From an uncultured Prevotellaceae bacterium (GTDB lineage Bacteria > Bacteroidota > Bacteroidia > Bacteroidales > Bacteroidaceae), in contig UQST01000011.1 of NCBI GenBank assembly GCA_900543815.1, forward strand, positions 7,556-71,555: a stretch of DNA of 64,000 nt, read 5' to 3'. Both the position numbers and the translations under genes were made by a program. Positions 18,077-26,923 of this stretch are shown one piece after another (positions within the stretch are counted from its first letter, which is position 1; the number at the start of each line of letters is the position of its first letter). A model generated the notes under the pieces. The model had not been told where the DNA came from. It made no database searches and was given only the letters and a program-made list of their open reading frames with translations.

Positions 18077-18116
18077 CCATGCGGGAAGCTTGCTTTGGGC
18101 AAACTTCCTCGCATGG
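18077..18116 (-). terminator. Hairpin between lysC and lysA
   Basis: An imperfect 16-bp stem (18077-18093 with 18099-18116; one bulge, one mismatch) and a 5-nt loop lie in the lysC-lysA gap. Only a short T run follows on the minus strand, so it may be a partial terminator or an mRNA-stability element that lowers lysA relative to lysC. Confidence 0.5.
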
Positions 18117-18124
18117 TGTGTGAA

Positions 18125-19441
18125 TTACTTGAAAAGTGTGTCGCTCAGTGCCTGGAGGGCATTCTTCTTATCCTTGTCGTGAACCAGGAATGAGATATTG
18201 TGGTTGGAACCACCATAGCTGATCATGCGCAGAGGGATGGAGCGAAGCGCCTCGCAAGCCAGTGACTCGAATCCCACATTGCTGGAAGCCAAGTCACCCA
18301 CTACGCAGATAATGACCATATTGTAATCTACGTTGACCGTACCATACTTCTTCAGCTCATCAATGATGTCGGCGAGATGGGAGGCATTGTCGATTGTTAC
18401 CGACACTCCAACCTCGCTCGTGCACACCATATCAATGCTGGTCTTGTAGGTCTCAAAGATTTCGAAGACCTTACGAAGGAACCCATGAGCCAAAAGCATG
18501 CGGCTGCTCTGTATCTGGATGCAGATGATGCCTTCCTTGGCGGCCACTGCCTTGATGGTGCCAGCCTGGAACTCGTTGTTGATGATAGTGCCGGGAGCCG
18601 ATGGATCCATGGTGTTGAGCAGGCGTACAGGCACTCCAGCAAACTTCGCAGGCTGGATGCATGTGGGATGCAGTATCTTGGCTCCGAAATATGCAAGCTC
18701 TGCAGCTTCCTCGAAGTGCAGTTGACGCACGGGCAATGTGTGCTCCACCACACGTGGGTCGTTATTGTGCATGCCATCGATGTCTGTCCATATCTGTATC
18801 TCTTCGGCCTGAATGGCAGCACCCAAGAGGCATGCGGTATAGTCGGAACCGCCGCGCAACAGATTGTCAATCTCGCCGTAGGCATTGCGGCAGATGAATC
18901 CCTGGATGATGTAAATCTCCTGGCCCGCATTCTCCTTCAGCGCCTGAGTGCACTTCTCGCGGATGTAGTTGAAGTCAGGATCGGCATTCTTATCGGTACG
19001 CACAATATCAAGAGCGCTCAGAAGCACGGTTTTCACACCCTGCTCCAGCAGATAGTTGGTCACCATGTTGGTGCTCATGATCTCGCCCTGAGCGAGAATC
19101 ACCTTCTCCTCGAACGAGGTGAAATGCACTTTGGTGAACGAACGGAGGTAGTCAAATTCCTCGTGCAGGAATGTGAGCGTCTTGTTCTTCCACTCCTCGG
19201 TGCTGTATAACTCTTCCACATGAGCGTGGTACTTCTGCTCCAGGCGGTTGATTATGGTGTTGGCTCCTTCGGGGTTCTTCTTGTATAGATAGTCGGAGAT
19301 TTCCACCAAGGTGTTTGTTGTACCCGACATGGCAGAGAGCACCACCAGCTTGGGCTGGCCGTCTGAGGTGATCAGCTTAGCTACGTCTTGCATTCTTTGC
19401 GGCGTGCCAACAGACGTGCCGCCAAATTTCATCACTTTCAT
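18125..19441 (-). CDS. lysC: Aspartate kinase, monofunctional
   Basis: This enzyme phosphorylates aspartate, the entry to lysine, threonine and methionine synthesis. The family N-terminus MKVMKFGGTSVGTPQRM sets the start at 19441 (438 residues). The longer open frame up to 19525 runs into ftsE. The kinase domain covers roughly residues 1-290 (RGGSDYTACLLG and WTDIDGMHNNDPR are visible), and two ACT domains follow, so feedback control by an end product is likely. Its partner lysA follows. The gap to ftsE is only 32 bp, so it probably lies in the his-ftsE transcript. Confidence 0.95.
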   Translation of the reverse strand: MKVMKFGGTSVGTPQRMQDVAKLITSDGQPKLVVLSAMSGTTNTLVEISDYLYKKNPEGANTIINRLEQKYHAHVEELYSTEEWKNKTLTFLHEEFDYLRSFTKVHFTSFEEKVILAQGEIMSTNMVTNYLLEQGVKTVLLSALDIVRTDKNADPDFNYIREKCTQALKENAGQEIYIIQGFICRNAYGEIDNLLRGGSDYTACLLGAAIQAEEIQIWTDIDGMHNNDPRVVEHTLPVRQLHFEEAAELAYFGAKILHPTCIQPAKFAGVPVRLLNTMDPSAPGTIINNEFQAGTIKAVAAKEGIICIQIQSSRMLLAHGFLRKVFEIFETYKTSIDMVCTSEVGVSVTIDNASHLADIIDELKKYGTVNVDYNMVIICVVGDLASSNVGFESLACEALRSIPLRMISYGGSNHNISFLVHDKDKKNALQALSDTLFK

Positions 19442-19473
19442 TTCTACTGTGTGTTGAAGTGTGTATATCCTTA

Positions 19474-20175
19474 TTATATATTCTCTGTAGTTGGTTGTGC
19501 GGCCAGTTGTCCGTCCTTGCAGCAATATACGCTGCCGGGGAAGTAGTCGGGCCAGAGCATGTTGTGGGTGCTGACGATGACCGCTGCGTGATACTGCCTG
19601 CGCACCTCATCAAGCAAAGCCATTGTCAATTCACCATTCTCGGAGTCCAGATTGCCGGTCGGTTCATCAGCGAGGATGATGCTGGGTGTATTGAGCAAAG
19701 CTCTGGCGATGCACACTCTCTGCTGTTCGCCACCCGAAAGTTCGAAGGTGCGCTTGCCTGCTTGATCCTGAAGTCCTACCATTTCCAGAACTTCCTCAAT
19801 GCGCTCCTGTCTCTCTCTCTTCTTGCTCCAGCCCGTTGCGCAAAGCACAAAATCGAGATTGGCTTGCACGTTGCGGTCGTGCAGCAGCTGAAAGTCCTGG
19901 AACACTATACCCATCTGCCTTCTGAGCGCAGGCAACTGTCGGGTGCGCAGGTGCAGCATGTCCAGGCCAAGCACACGTGCTTCGCTGCCCGAGCAGGGCA
20001 GTTCGCCGTATATAGTCTTCAGCAAAGATGTCTTTCCGCTGCCCACAGGGCCGGTCAAATACACCATTTCGCCTTTGCCCACAGCCAGGTTGATACCGCT
20101 GAGCACAGTATGTTCTCCGCGTGCGATGCTTACATCAACGTATTTGACAATGTGTCCGGCATTCTCCATGTGCAT
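19474..20175 (-). CDS. ftsE: FtsE-type ABC ATPase
   Basis: This 233-residue ABC ATPase has Walker A GPVGSGKT at 42-49, the signature LSGGEQQRV and a Walker B ending in ADEPTGNLD. It is closest in pattern to FtsE, which with FtsX couples the divisome to septal peptidoglycan hydrolysis. No ftsX is adjacent. Instead it lies 6 bp after hisIE and 32 bp before lysC. A LolD-like lipoprotein exporter ATPase is the main alternative because the signatures overlap. Confidence 0.85.
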   Translation of the reverse strand: MHMENAGHIVKYVDVSIARGEHTVLSGINLAVGKGEMVYLTGPVGSGKTSLLKTIYGELPCSGSEARVLGLDMLHLRTRQLPALRRQMGIVFQDFQLLHDRNVQANLDFVLCATGWSKKRERQERIEEVLEMVGLQDQAGKRTFELSGGEQQRVCIARALLNTPSIILADEPTGNLDSENGELTMALLDEVRRQYHAAVIVSTHNMLWPDYFPGSVYCCKDGQLAAQPTTENI

Positions 20176-20181
20176 GCTGTC

Positions 20182-20796
20182 TTAATGTTTCTTCCACCCT
20201 GGACAATGTCTCTCACGCAGTTCGGCTGCCATATCCTCGATGCGAAGTCCCTTGTGGGTGAGCAGTACAATCAGATGATAAATCATGTCGGAACCCTCAT
20301 AGATAAGGCGGTCGTTGGTGCCGTTGGTAGCTTCGATGACCAGCTCGAGTGCTTCCTCACCCACCTTCTGTGCCATGCGGTTGAGTCCGTCGCGGAACAG
20401 ACTGGTGGTGTAACTGCCCTCTGGCATTTCCTGATGACGCTTTTCGATGAAGTCACTCAGTTCTGCAAGGAAGAGCAGAGGCGACTTCTCGTTCTCTTCT
20501 CCCCAGCACGTATCGGTACCCTTGTGGCATGTGGGACCATCGGGATGCACCTTCACAAGCAGAGTGTCGTTGTCGCAATCTACCTTTATATCCACCAGGT
20601 GGAGGAAGTTATTGCTTGTCTCGCCCTTTGTCCACAGGCACTTCCGTGAGCGGCTGTAGAATGTAACCAGTCCCGTAGCAATGGTCTTCTCGTATGCCTC
20701 CTTATTCATATAGCCCAGCATGAGCACCGTCTTGGTGTCTGCATCCTGGATTATGGCTGGCACAAGACCGCCAGACTTCTCGAAATCAATGTCCAT
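20182..20796 (-). CDS. hisIE: Bifunctional phosphoribosyl-AMP cyclohydrolase / phosphoribosyl-ATP pyrophosphatase
   Basis: This enzyme catalyses steps 2 and 3 of histidine synthesis. The N-terminal cyclohydrolase domain (about 1-105) has WTKGETSNN and the metal-binding DCDNDTLLV and GPTCHKG segments. The C-terminal pyrophosphohydrolase domain (about 110-204) has the EVGEEALELVIEA MazG-like helix. I start at MDIDFEKSGG (204 residues), as upstream in-frame codons overlap hisF. It is the fourth his gene of the unit. Confidence 0.95.
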   Translation of the reverse strand: MDIDFEKSGGLVPAIIQDADTKTVLMLGYMNKEAYEKTIATGLVTFYSRSRKCLWTKGETSNNFLHLVDIKVDCDNDTLLVKVHPDGPTCHKGTDTCWGEENEKSPLLFLAELSDFIEKRHQEMPEGSYTTSLFRDGLNRMAQKVGEEALELVIEATNGTNDRLIYEGSDMIYHLIVLLTHKGLRIEDMAAELRERHCPGWKKH

Positions 20797-20822
20797 ATCT
20801 CTTGATTTTGTTTGGTTCAAAA

Positions 20823-21578
20823 TTAACATCTAACGCTTATGCCTTCCTCCTTGAGGTATTTCTTCAACTGAGGAATGCCTATTTCTCCGAAATGGAACAC
20901 GCTTGCTGCCAGTGCAGCATCGGCGTGTCCGATGGTGAACGCATCTCTGAAATGCTCCATGGAGCCTGCTCCACCCGATGCGATGACGGGGATAGTGAGC
21001 CTGTCGGCCAGCATAGCCAAGGCTTCAAGGGCAAATCCGGTCTTCACGCCATCGTGGTTCATGCTGGTGAAGAGTATTTCGCCAGCGCCTCTGTCGGCGG
21101 CTTCTGTTGCCCACTCAAGCAAGGGCTTCTCCGTGGGGATGCGCCCACCATTGAGGTAACACATCCATGTGCCGTTGTCCAGACGGGCATCAATGGCCAC
21201 TACACACACTTGACTACCAAAGCGTGAAGCAGTCTCGGTGATGAGTTCAGGCCTGCGAAGCGCCGCGCTGTTCATGCTCACCTTGTCGGCTCCTGCTGCC
21301 AGCATGCGCTCCACATCGGCTATCTCGCTGATTCCACCGCCTACGGTGAAGGGGATGTTCACTCTCTCTGCCACACGCTCAACCGTTCTTGCGAACGTTT
21401 TTCTGCCCTCGTGACTTGCTGTTATATCTAAGAAGACCAGTTCGTCTGCCCCTTGACGGCTATACATTTCGCCCAGCTCAACGGGGTCTCCCGCCTGTCG
21501 GAGGTTCACGAAATTGGTTCCTTTCACTGTCTGTCCGTCCTTTACGTCCAGACAAGGAACGATTCTCTTGGCTAACAT
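20823..21578 (-). CDS. hisF: Imidazole glycerol phosphate synthase, cyclase subunit
   Basis: This (beta/alpha)8 barrel makes IGP and AICAR using ammonia channelled from HisH. The catalytic D11 is in IVPCLDVKDG, and the second catalytic Asp is in VVAIDAR near 130. TVGGGI and ASGGAG are the phosphate loops. The start at MLAKRIVPC (21578) gives 251 residues and overlaps hisA by 7 bp. Its partner hisH is two genes upstream in the same unit. Confidence 0.96.
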   Translation of the reverse strand: MLAKRIVPCLDVKDGQTVKGTNFVNLRQAGDPVELGEMYSRQGADELVFLDITASHEGRKTFARTVERVAERVNIPFTVGGGISEIADVERMLAAGADKVSMNSAALRRPELITETASRFGSQVCVVAIDARLDNGTWMCYLNGGRIPTEKPLLEWATEAADRGAGEILFTSMNHDGVKTGFALEALAMLADRLTIPVIASGGAGSMEHFRDAFTIGHADAALAASVFHFGEIGIPQLKKYLKEEGISVRC

Positions 21579-22336
21579 GCACCCTCCTTCAGGGATTCCC
21601 TGCATTGTTTGTTGTCCTGGGGAAAACGCTTGAGCAGTTCGTGGATGTCAATCCGTCCTTCATAGATGGCTTTTCCGAATACCACTGCAGGCACTCCAGC
21701 ACGCTCCAGCTCTGCAATATCCTCTATGCTGCTCACCCCTCCGCTGGCTATCAGATGCATGTTGGGGTAGGCTTTCATCAGATTGCTGTACATCCCGGTG
21801 GCTGTTCCCTGTAGCATACCATCGCGGCTGATGTCGGTACAAAGCACATTGCGTGTGCCTTCCTCCATATATAGCTTGAGGAACTCATCCAGTTCCACAG
21901 GTGCATCTTCCTTCCAGCCATTGATGCTGATGCGGCCGTTTCTGACATCGGCACCCAGTATGATATGTTCCGCTCCGTATTTCTCCAGCCATTGGAGGTA
22001 GGTGTGTGGGGCAGTTATGGCAATACTGCCGGCTGTGGCCAGCTGTGCTCCTGCGTCGAACACCTTGTCGAGGTCGTCGTCTGACTTGATTCCGCCACCG
22101 AAGTCAACACACAAACTTGTGGCTTTTGTCACAGCGCGAAGCACCCCGCAGTTCACCACATGCTTGCTGCGTGCACCGTCAAGATCCACCATGTGCAGCC
22201 TTCTGTAGCCTGCTTCTTCAAAGCGCATGGCCATTTCCACGGGGTCACCGTACTCACGGCTCTGCGCATAATCGCCCTGTGTAAGGCGTACGCAGCGTCC
22301 GTCTATAATGTCTATGGCAGGTATCAACTCTATCAT
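21572..22336 (-). CDS. hisA: ProFAR isomerase
   Basis: HisA isomerises ProFAR to PRFAR in histidine synthesis and is a barrel related to HisF. The catalytic D8 is in IPAIDIIDGRCV. The second catalytic Asp is in LCTDISRDGM near residue 134, and DFGGGIKSD and ASGGVSS form the phosphate sites. It is full length, although the C-terminal tail (PQDNKQCRESLKEG) extends a little beyond the barrel. It overlaps hisH by 4 bp and hisF by 7 bp. Confidence 0.96.
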   Translation of the reverse strand: MIELIPAIDIIDGRCVRLTQGDYAQSREYGDPVEMAMRFEEAGYRRLHMVDLDGARSKHVVNCGVLRAVTKATSLCVDFGGGIKSDDDLDKVFDAGAQLATAGSIAITAPHTYLQWLEKYGAEHIILGADVRNGRISINGWKEDAPVELDEFLKLYMEEGTRNVLCTDISRDGMLQGTATGMYSNLMKAYPNMHLIASGGVSSIEDIAELERAGVPAVVFGKAIYEGRIDIHELLKRFPQDNKQCRESLKEGAC

Positions 22337-22929
22337 ATCGCTCCCAGGAAATTGGTTAGAATCCGTTCGCCCACGCTTCCGCTTTTCTCAGGATGGAACT
22401 GGGTGGCCATGAAATTGCCCTTGCGCATAGCAGCGCTAAAGGGCAGGATATGTCGGGTGGTGGCAATGGTGAAGTCACACACCGGCACATAGAAACTATG
22501 CACAAAGTAAGCGAACGCACCTTCATCAAGCCCCTTGAGCAGACTGTCTTTGATGTCTTCCAACTGGTTCCAGCCCATGTGAGGCACTTTCTGCTCGTGG
22601 CATTGAGGCTGGAAACGGCTGACATTCGCGGGGAAGATGCCCAGGCAATCCACATCCCCCTCCTCTGAGTGCTCACACATTAGTTGTTGCCCGATGCAGA
22701 TGCCCAGTACGGGTTGTGTGAGAGAGTATATCACTTGGTCGAGACCATGGCTTCGCAGATAACTCATGGCATGACTGGCTTCGCCCTGACCTGGGAACAC
22801 CACACGGTCTGCCCCTCTCAGCTCGTCGGCATTGTCTGTCAGTATGGGCTCCACACCCACACGCTTGAGCGCATTCATTACCGAATGAATGTTCCCTGCA
22901 TTGTATTTCACTACGGCTACTTTCATCAA
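22333..22929 (-). CDS. hisH: Imidazole glycerol phosphate synthase, glutamine amidotransferase subunit
   Basis: This class I glutaminase feeds ammonia to HisF. The nucleophile C78 is in VLGICIGQQLM, the oxyanion-side motif PGQGEASH is at 46-53, and the catalytic His/Glu pair is in TQFHPEKSG near the C-terminus. At 198 residues it is of normal size. Either of the two leading Met codons could start it. It is the first gene after the his promoter at 22971-23002. hisG, hisD, hisC and hisB are not in this window. Confidence 0.96.
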   Translation of the reverse strand: MMKVAVVKYNAGNIHSVMNALKRVGVEPILTDNADELRGADRVVFPGQGEASHAMSYLRSHGLDQVIYSLTQPVLGICIGQQLMCEHSEEGDVDCLGIFPANVSRFQPQCHEQKVPHMGWNQLEDIKDSLLKGLDEGAFAYFVHSFYVPVCDFTIATTRHILPFSAAMRKGNFMATQFHPEKSGSVGERILTNFLGAI

Positions 22930-22970
22930 TCTCTTTGCTTGCCTTGCAGTCTCAGTCTTATTTCCGACCG

Positions 22971-23002
22971 CAAAGTTACGGCTTTTTTACGCCTTATACA
23001 AT
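22971..23002 (-). promoter_or_regulatory. Promoter of the hisHAF-hisIE-ftsE-lysC unit
   Basis: On the minus strand, ATTG (22999-23002), a 20-bp spacer, then TAACTTTG (22971-22978) fit the Bacteroidetes promoter. The hisH ATG is about 42 bp downstream. There is no His-rich leader peptide. Confidence 0.7.
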
Positions 23003-23082
23003 GTTATGCATTGGCAAATGGGTGCTTGCAGCCTACTTTCTGCGCCTTTTGCCTCCCTCTTTGCCCATATGTTCCTCTCGGC

Positions 23083-23859
23083 TTACTTGCTCAGTGCATC
23101 AAGCAGTGCATCCACTGCAGCCTGCGCATCTTGTGTCTCGTCAAGCAGTGTGACGAACTTGCTGCCGATTATCGCGCCTGCCGCATTGGCCTGTGCGCTC
23201 TCCAGCGTCTGCTTGTTGCTGATGCCGAAACCTATCATGCGCGGATGCTTGAGGTGCATGTTGTTCACCTTATTGAAATAGGCTTGCTTGGCCAGCCCGA
23301 ATTCCTTCTGCGCTCCTGTGGTTGAAGCCGAGCTCACCATATAGATGAAGCCATCGGTATGCTCGTCGATGAAGTGGATGCGCTCCTCACTTGTTTCCGG
23401 CGTAATGAGCATGATGACCCTTATATCATACTTGTCTGCCACGGGTTTCACCTCTTCCAGATAGTCCTTGAAGGGGAGGTCGGGGATGATGACTCCATCC
23501 ACATCGGCCTCGTGGCAGCGTTCGAAGAACTCTTCATAGCCCATGTGGAAGATGGGATTCAGGTAACCCATAAGGATGAGTGGCATATCCACCCCTCGCG
23601 CTCTTGCCTCCTTCACCTGGGCAAAAATCTTTCTCAATGTCATTCCATTGCGTAGAGCCTTGGTGGCAGCATCCTGGATGACTGGTCCGTCGGCCATGGG
23701 GTCGGTAAAAGGAATGCCCACCTCTACAAAGTCGATGTGATTCTTGTAGAGTGTCTCGATGATGTCCGGTGTACTATCCAGCGTCGGGTGTCCGGCACAG
23801 AAGTAGAGCGAGAGCAGACGCTCCCTTTTGTTCTCGAAAATCTTGTTTATTCTGTTCAT
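23083..23859 (-). CDS. trpA: Tryptophan synthase alpha subunit
   Basis: TrpA cleaves indole-3-glycerol phosphate and passes indole to TrpB. Catalytic E46 (FVEVGIPFTDP) and D57 (MADGP) are visible. Length is 258 residues. It is the last gene of the trp unit and overlaps trpF by four bases (ATGA). Its partner trpB is at the other end of the same operon, an order usual for Bacteroidales. Confidence 0.96.
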   Translation of the reverse strand: MNRINKIFENKRERLLSLYFCAGHPTLDSTPDIIETLYKNHIDFVEVGIPFTDPMADGPVIQDAATKALRNGMTLRKIFAQVKEARARGVDMPLILMGYLNPIFHMGYEEFFERCHEADVDGVIIPDLPFKDYLEEVKPVADKYDIRVIMLITPETSEERIHFIDEHTDGFIYMVSSASTTGAQKEFGLAKQAYFNKVNNMHLKHPRMIGFGISNKQTLESAQANAAGAIIGSKFVTLLDETQDAQAAVDALLDALSK

Positions 23860-24482
23860 GGTTTCTTTATTTTTCGGATGAATGTTCTTACCGCTTCGGC
23901 ATCCTTCTCAGCAGGTGCTGTCTCAAAGCGGGAATTGATGTCTATACCCACGCAGTAGGGATGTTCCCATTCGCGCAGCCGCTGCCAGTCATCGGGACCG
24001 ATGCCGCCCGACAGCAAGAAGGGTACTGGCCCGGAATAGGCTCCCAGGATATCCCAGTCAAACTGCATCCCGCTTCCGCCCATGCACTTGCATTTCGTGT
24101 CAAACACGAGCAGGTCTGCCACACCTCGGTAAGCGCCAGCTTGCTCGATGTCGGCCTCTTTGCTTACACTCACAGCTTTGATAAGTTGCAGACCTGTTGC
24201 CCTTTTGAGCTCATCGCATAATGCAGGCGTTTCATTGCCATGCAGTTGCATGTAGTCCAGGTTGAGCATCTCCTTCGCTGCCAAAACTTGCTGCATGGTA
24301 GGATTGACAAAGACGCCCACTCTGTGGCAGGCAGGCAGATGGCTCGGCCGACTGCTCACGTTGCGTGCGCTTCCTGCCCAGCAGATGAATCCCATCATGT
24401 CTGGCCGTGCTTCTTCTACAGAGCAGATGTTGTCTCCATCCCTCATGCCGCACACCTTGATGACCACTGAACTGCCTTGCAT
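23856..24482 (-). CDS. trpF: Phosphoribosylanthranilate isomerase
   Basis: TrpF isomerises PRA to CdRP. The catalytic Cys is in VIKVCGMRD at about residue 11, and the catalytic Asp is in LLVFDTKCK near residue 128. SGGIGPDD and GIDINSRFE are the phosphate and C-terminal barrel motifs. The usual FxxxSPRxV segment reads ICWAGSARNV, a modest deviation. At 208 residues it has normal length. It sits between trpC and trpA. Confidence 0.93.
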   Translation of the reverse strand: MQGSSVVIKVCGMRDGDNICSVEEARPDMMGFICWAGSARNVSSRPSHLPACHRVGVFVNPTMQQVLAAKEMLNLDYMQLHGNETPALCDELKRATGLQLIKAVSVSKEADIEQAGAYRGVADLLVFDTKCKCMGGSGMQFDWDILGAYSGPVPFLLSGGIGPDDWQRLREWEHPYCVGIDINSRFETAPAEKDAEAVRTFIRKIKKP

Positions 24483-24505
24483 AGAATTCTTGTTTTGTCA
24501 AAATA

Positions 24506-25324
24506 TCATAATGTGTTCCCGATGCCACTGATGAAGCGGGCCAACTCCATGCCGGGGTCGTCAGCCTTCATGAAGTGTTCGCCCATGAGGAAACCGCGGA
24601 AGCCTGCCTGCCGCAGCAGCATCACCGTCTGCGGATTGCCCAGTCCGCTTTCGCTCACCAGCACTCTGTCCTGTGGCAGAGAGGCAGACAGGCGGAAAGA
24701 GTTCTGTACATCGGTATGGAAAGTACCAAGGTCTCGGTTGTTCACCCCAACCATATCCACGTCCAGACTGGCGTAGTCGAGTTCGTCCTCGGAGTGCAGT
24801 TCCATCAGCACCTCCAGTCCCAACTCATGTGCCATGGATGCCAGTGCACGTGCTTCTTGGAGCTTCAAGTCGGCGGCTATCAGCAGCACTGCATCGGCAC
24901 CTGCAAGGCGGGCTTCAAACAGTTGGTACTCATCTACTACAAAGTCCTTGCGCAGGATGGGTTTATCTACCAGCGGTCTGGCTTTCTTCAAAAAGTCCAG
25001 ACTTCCGCCAAAGTATTGGCTGTCGGTGAGGATGCTCAGGGCGGCAGCACCGTTTCTGGCATAGGCTGGTGGAATGACATCGGGCTGTCCGTCCTCCTTG
25101 ATCCAGCCTTTTGACGGACTCTTGCGCTTGAATTCGGCGATGATGCCATATTGGTCTTCGTCCAGCGATCGGCTCATGTTCAGTGGGGCGGGGGAGGATT
25201 CGATGGCTTCCTCAACCATTGCGTGCAGGCGTCGCGGTGGTAGAAACTCCTTTTGCCGGCGTACCTCCTCGCGCTTGTGAGCCACTATCTCTTCCAGTAT
25301 ATCCTTCATTTCATCTCTCGTCAA
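24506..25324 (-). CDS. trpC: Indole-3-glycerol phosphate synthase
   Basis: TrpC closes the indole ring from CdRP. Barrel motifs are EFKRKSPSKGWI near 65-76 (catalytic Lys), ILRKDFVVDEYQ near 127 (catalytic Lys), and VSESGLGNPQ near the C-terminus. The likelier start is the internal ATG at 25309 (MKDILEEIVAHK, 267 residues), which matches the family's N-terminus. The listed start is the outermost one that avoids trpD. Confidence 0.94.
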   Translation of the reverse strand: MTRDEMKDILEEIVAHKREEVRRQKEFLPPRRLHAMVEEAIESSPAPLNMSRSLDEDQYGIIAEFKRKSPSKGWIKEDGQPDVIPPAYARNGAAALSILTDSQYFGGSLDFLKKARPLVDKPILRKDFVVDEYQLFEARLAGADAVLLIAADLKLQEARALASMAHELGLEVLMELHSEDELDYASLDVDMVGVNNRDLGTFHTDVQNSFRLSASLPQDRVLVSESGLGNPQTVMLLRQAGFRGFLMGEHFMKADDPGMELARFISGIGNTL

Positions 25325-25331
25325 AAGCCTT

Positions 25332-26327
25332 TTATGAATTGATGCTCACGAATTTGCGGAAGCACTCAAGCGCCTTTCCGCTTTCCAGCGACTCTCTGGC
25401 CATCTCCACGGTCTGTGCCATGGTAAGGTTCTTGTCCATGATGCTGATGCCGCATGCTGCATTGGCTATCACCACGTTCTTCTGTGCTTCGGTGGCTGTT
25501 CCGTGCAGGACTGCATCAAAGATGGCGGCAGCCTGTTCGGGTGTACTGCCTCCGTAGAGCTCTTCGGGCGTTGTATATCGCAATCCCATCTCCACGGGAG
25601 TATAGACTCGCTCGTATAGGCGCGTCATCACTTTGAACTCGCTGGTAAGGGAAATCTCGTCGTAGCCGTCGTAGCTCGTCACTACACCGAAGTTGTCACC
25701 TATCTTCTGATGCACACTCGTATAGAGGCGCAACTGGCTTTGCGTGGCTGTACCATGCAGAGAATTCTTTGGCCGGCAGGGGTTGAGCAGCGGCCCCAGG
25801 ATGTTGAAGCAGGTGGCAGTACCCAGCCCTTTGCGTACAGGGCCGACGTTCTTCATGCCATAGGCAAAGAGGGGAGCGTGCATATAGCACACGCCAGACT
25901 GCTCGATGGAGCGTCGGAGCTGGCTTTCGTCGTCGGTGAACTTCACTCCGTGTATTGCCAGCACGTTGCTCGCGACGCTCACGCTGCTGCTTCCGCCGTT
26001 GCCGTGCTTGCTCACCAGATAGCCTGCACCCGCAATGACAAATGCCGAACAGGTGCTTATGTTGAATGTGTTCTTGCCGTCACCGCCTGTGCCCACAATG
26101 TCGAGTGTGTTCAGGTCATCCAGATGAACGCGCTTGCCAGTCTCGAGCAAGCCATCGCGGAAACCCAACACCTCATCCACGGTGATGCCACTGATCTGCA
26201 GGGCAGTGAGCAGCGCTGATATCTGCACGGGGGTGTAGGCATCGCGGGTGATGCCTATCATTATGTCGTGAGTCTCCTGGCTGCTCAGGGTATCGCCGGC
26301 AATCAGTTTCTCCAAGTACTTTTTCAT
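25332..26327 (-). CDS. trpD: Anthranilate phosphoribosyltransferase
   Basis: TrpD joins anthranilate to PRPP. The PRPP-binding glycine motif GTGGDGKNTFNIST is near residues 81-94, and the KHGN segment near 109-112 is conserved. Length is 331 residues. The gene is separate from trpG rather than fused to it, as in enterics. It is preceded by trpG (32-bp gap) and followed by trpC. Confidence 0.96.
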   Translation of the reverse strand: MKKYLEKLIAGDTLSSQETHDIMIGITRDAYTPVQISALLTALQISGITVDEVLGFRDGLLETGKRVHLDDLNTLDIVGTGGDGKNTFNISTCSAFVIAGAGYLVSKHGNGGSSSVSVASNVLAIHGVKFTDDESQLRRSIEQSGVCYMHAPLFAYGMKNVGPVRKGLGTATCFNILGPLLNPCRPKNSLHGTATQSQLRLYTSVHQKIGDNFGVVTSYDGYDEISLTSEFKVMTRLYERVYTPVEMGLRYTTPEELYGGSTPEQAAAIFDAVLHGTATEAQKNVVIANAACGISIMDKNLTMAQTVEMARESLESGKALECFRKFVSINS

Positions 26328-26359
26328 AATCCTTCCATTTAAGTGAATTGGCGCTTTTG

Positions 26360-26923
26360 TCAGTGCTTGAGCCAGTTGGCAATAATCTTCCTGCCCTCTG
26401 GAGTGAGCACGCTCTCGGGATGGTACTGTATTCCGCGCACGTCGTATTGCTTGTGACGAAGCGACATTATCTGTCCTTCCTCGCTCACGCTGGTCACTTC
26501 CAGACAGTCGGGAAGCCCCTCGTTATCTACCACCCACGAGTGGTAACGGCCTACCTGCACTTGTGCGGGCAACCCCTTATATATATAGTCGGGGGCGGTG
26601 ATGCTGATGGTGGATGCTATGCCGTGGAATACCTGGCTCAGGTTGGTGAGCTTTCCTCCGAAATACTCTCCGATGGCCTGATGCCCGAGGCACACTCCCA
26701 GGATGGGTTTGACGGGCGCATAGGCATCTATAACGTCCATCAGCAGGCCAGCCTCTGTGGGAATGCCTGGTCCGGGCGACAGTATTATCTTGTCAAAAGA
26801 CTTGAGTTCGGGCAGGCGGAACTGGTCGTTGCGCACCACGCTCACCTCTGCGCCCAATTCCTTCACCAGGTGTGCCAGGTTATAGGTGAAGGAGTCGTAG
26901 TTGTCTATGATGACTGTCTTCAT
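26360..26923 (-). CDS. trpG: Anthranilate synthase glutamine amidotransferase subunit
   Basis: This glutaminase supplies ammonia to TrpE. The nucleophile Cys is in ILGVCLGHQAIGE near residue 79, and the His/Glu pair is in GIQYHPESVLT near 167. PGPGIP at about 50-55 is the oxyanion-side motif. Length is 187 residues. Its start overlaps the trpE stop (ATGA at 26920-26923). The same subunit could also serve aminodeoxychorismate synthase, since no pabA is visible here. Confidence 0.95.
   Translation of the reverse strand: MKTVIIDNYDSFTYNLAHLVKELGAEVSVVRNDQFRLPELKSFDKIILSPGPGIPTEAGLLMDVIDAYAPVKPILGVCLGHQAIGEYFGGKLTNLSQVFHGIASTISITAPDYIYKGLPAQVQVGRYHSWVVDNEGLPDCLEVTSVSEEGQIMSLRHKQYDVRGIQYHPESVLTPEGRKIIANWLKH

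Noticed and set aside
18245..18280. A string resembling the tRNA T-arm sequence (GACTCGAATCCC)
   Set aside because: It lies inside lysC coding sequence, and no cloverleaf can be drawn around it.
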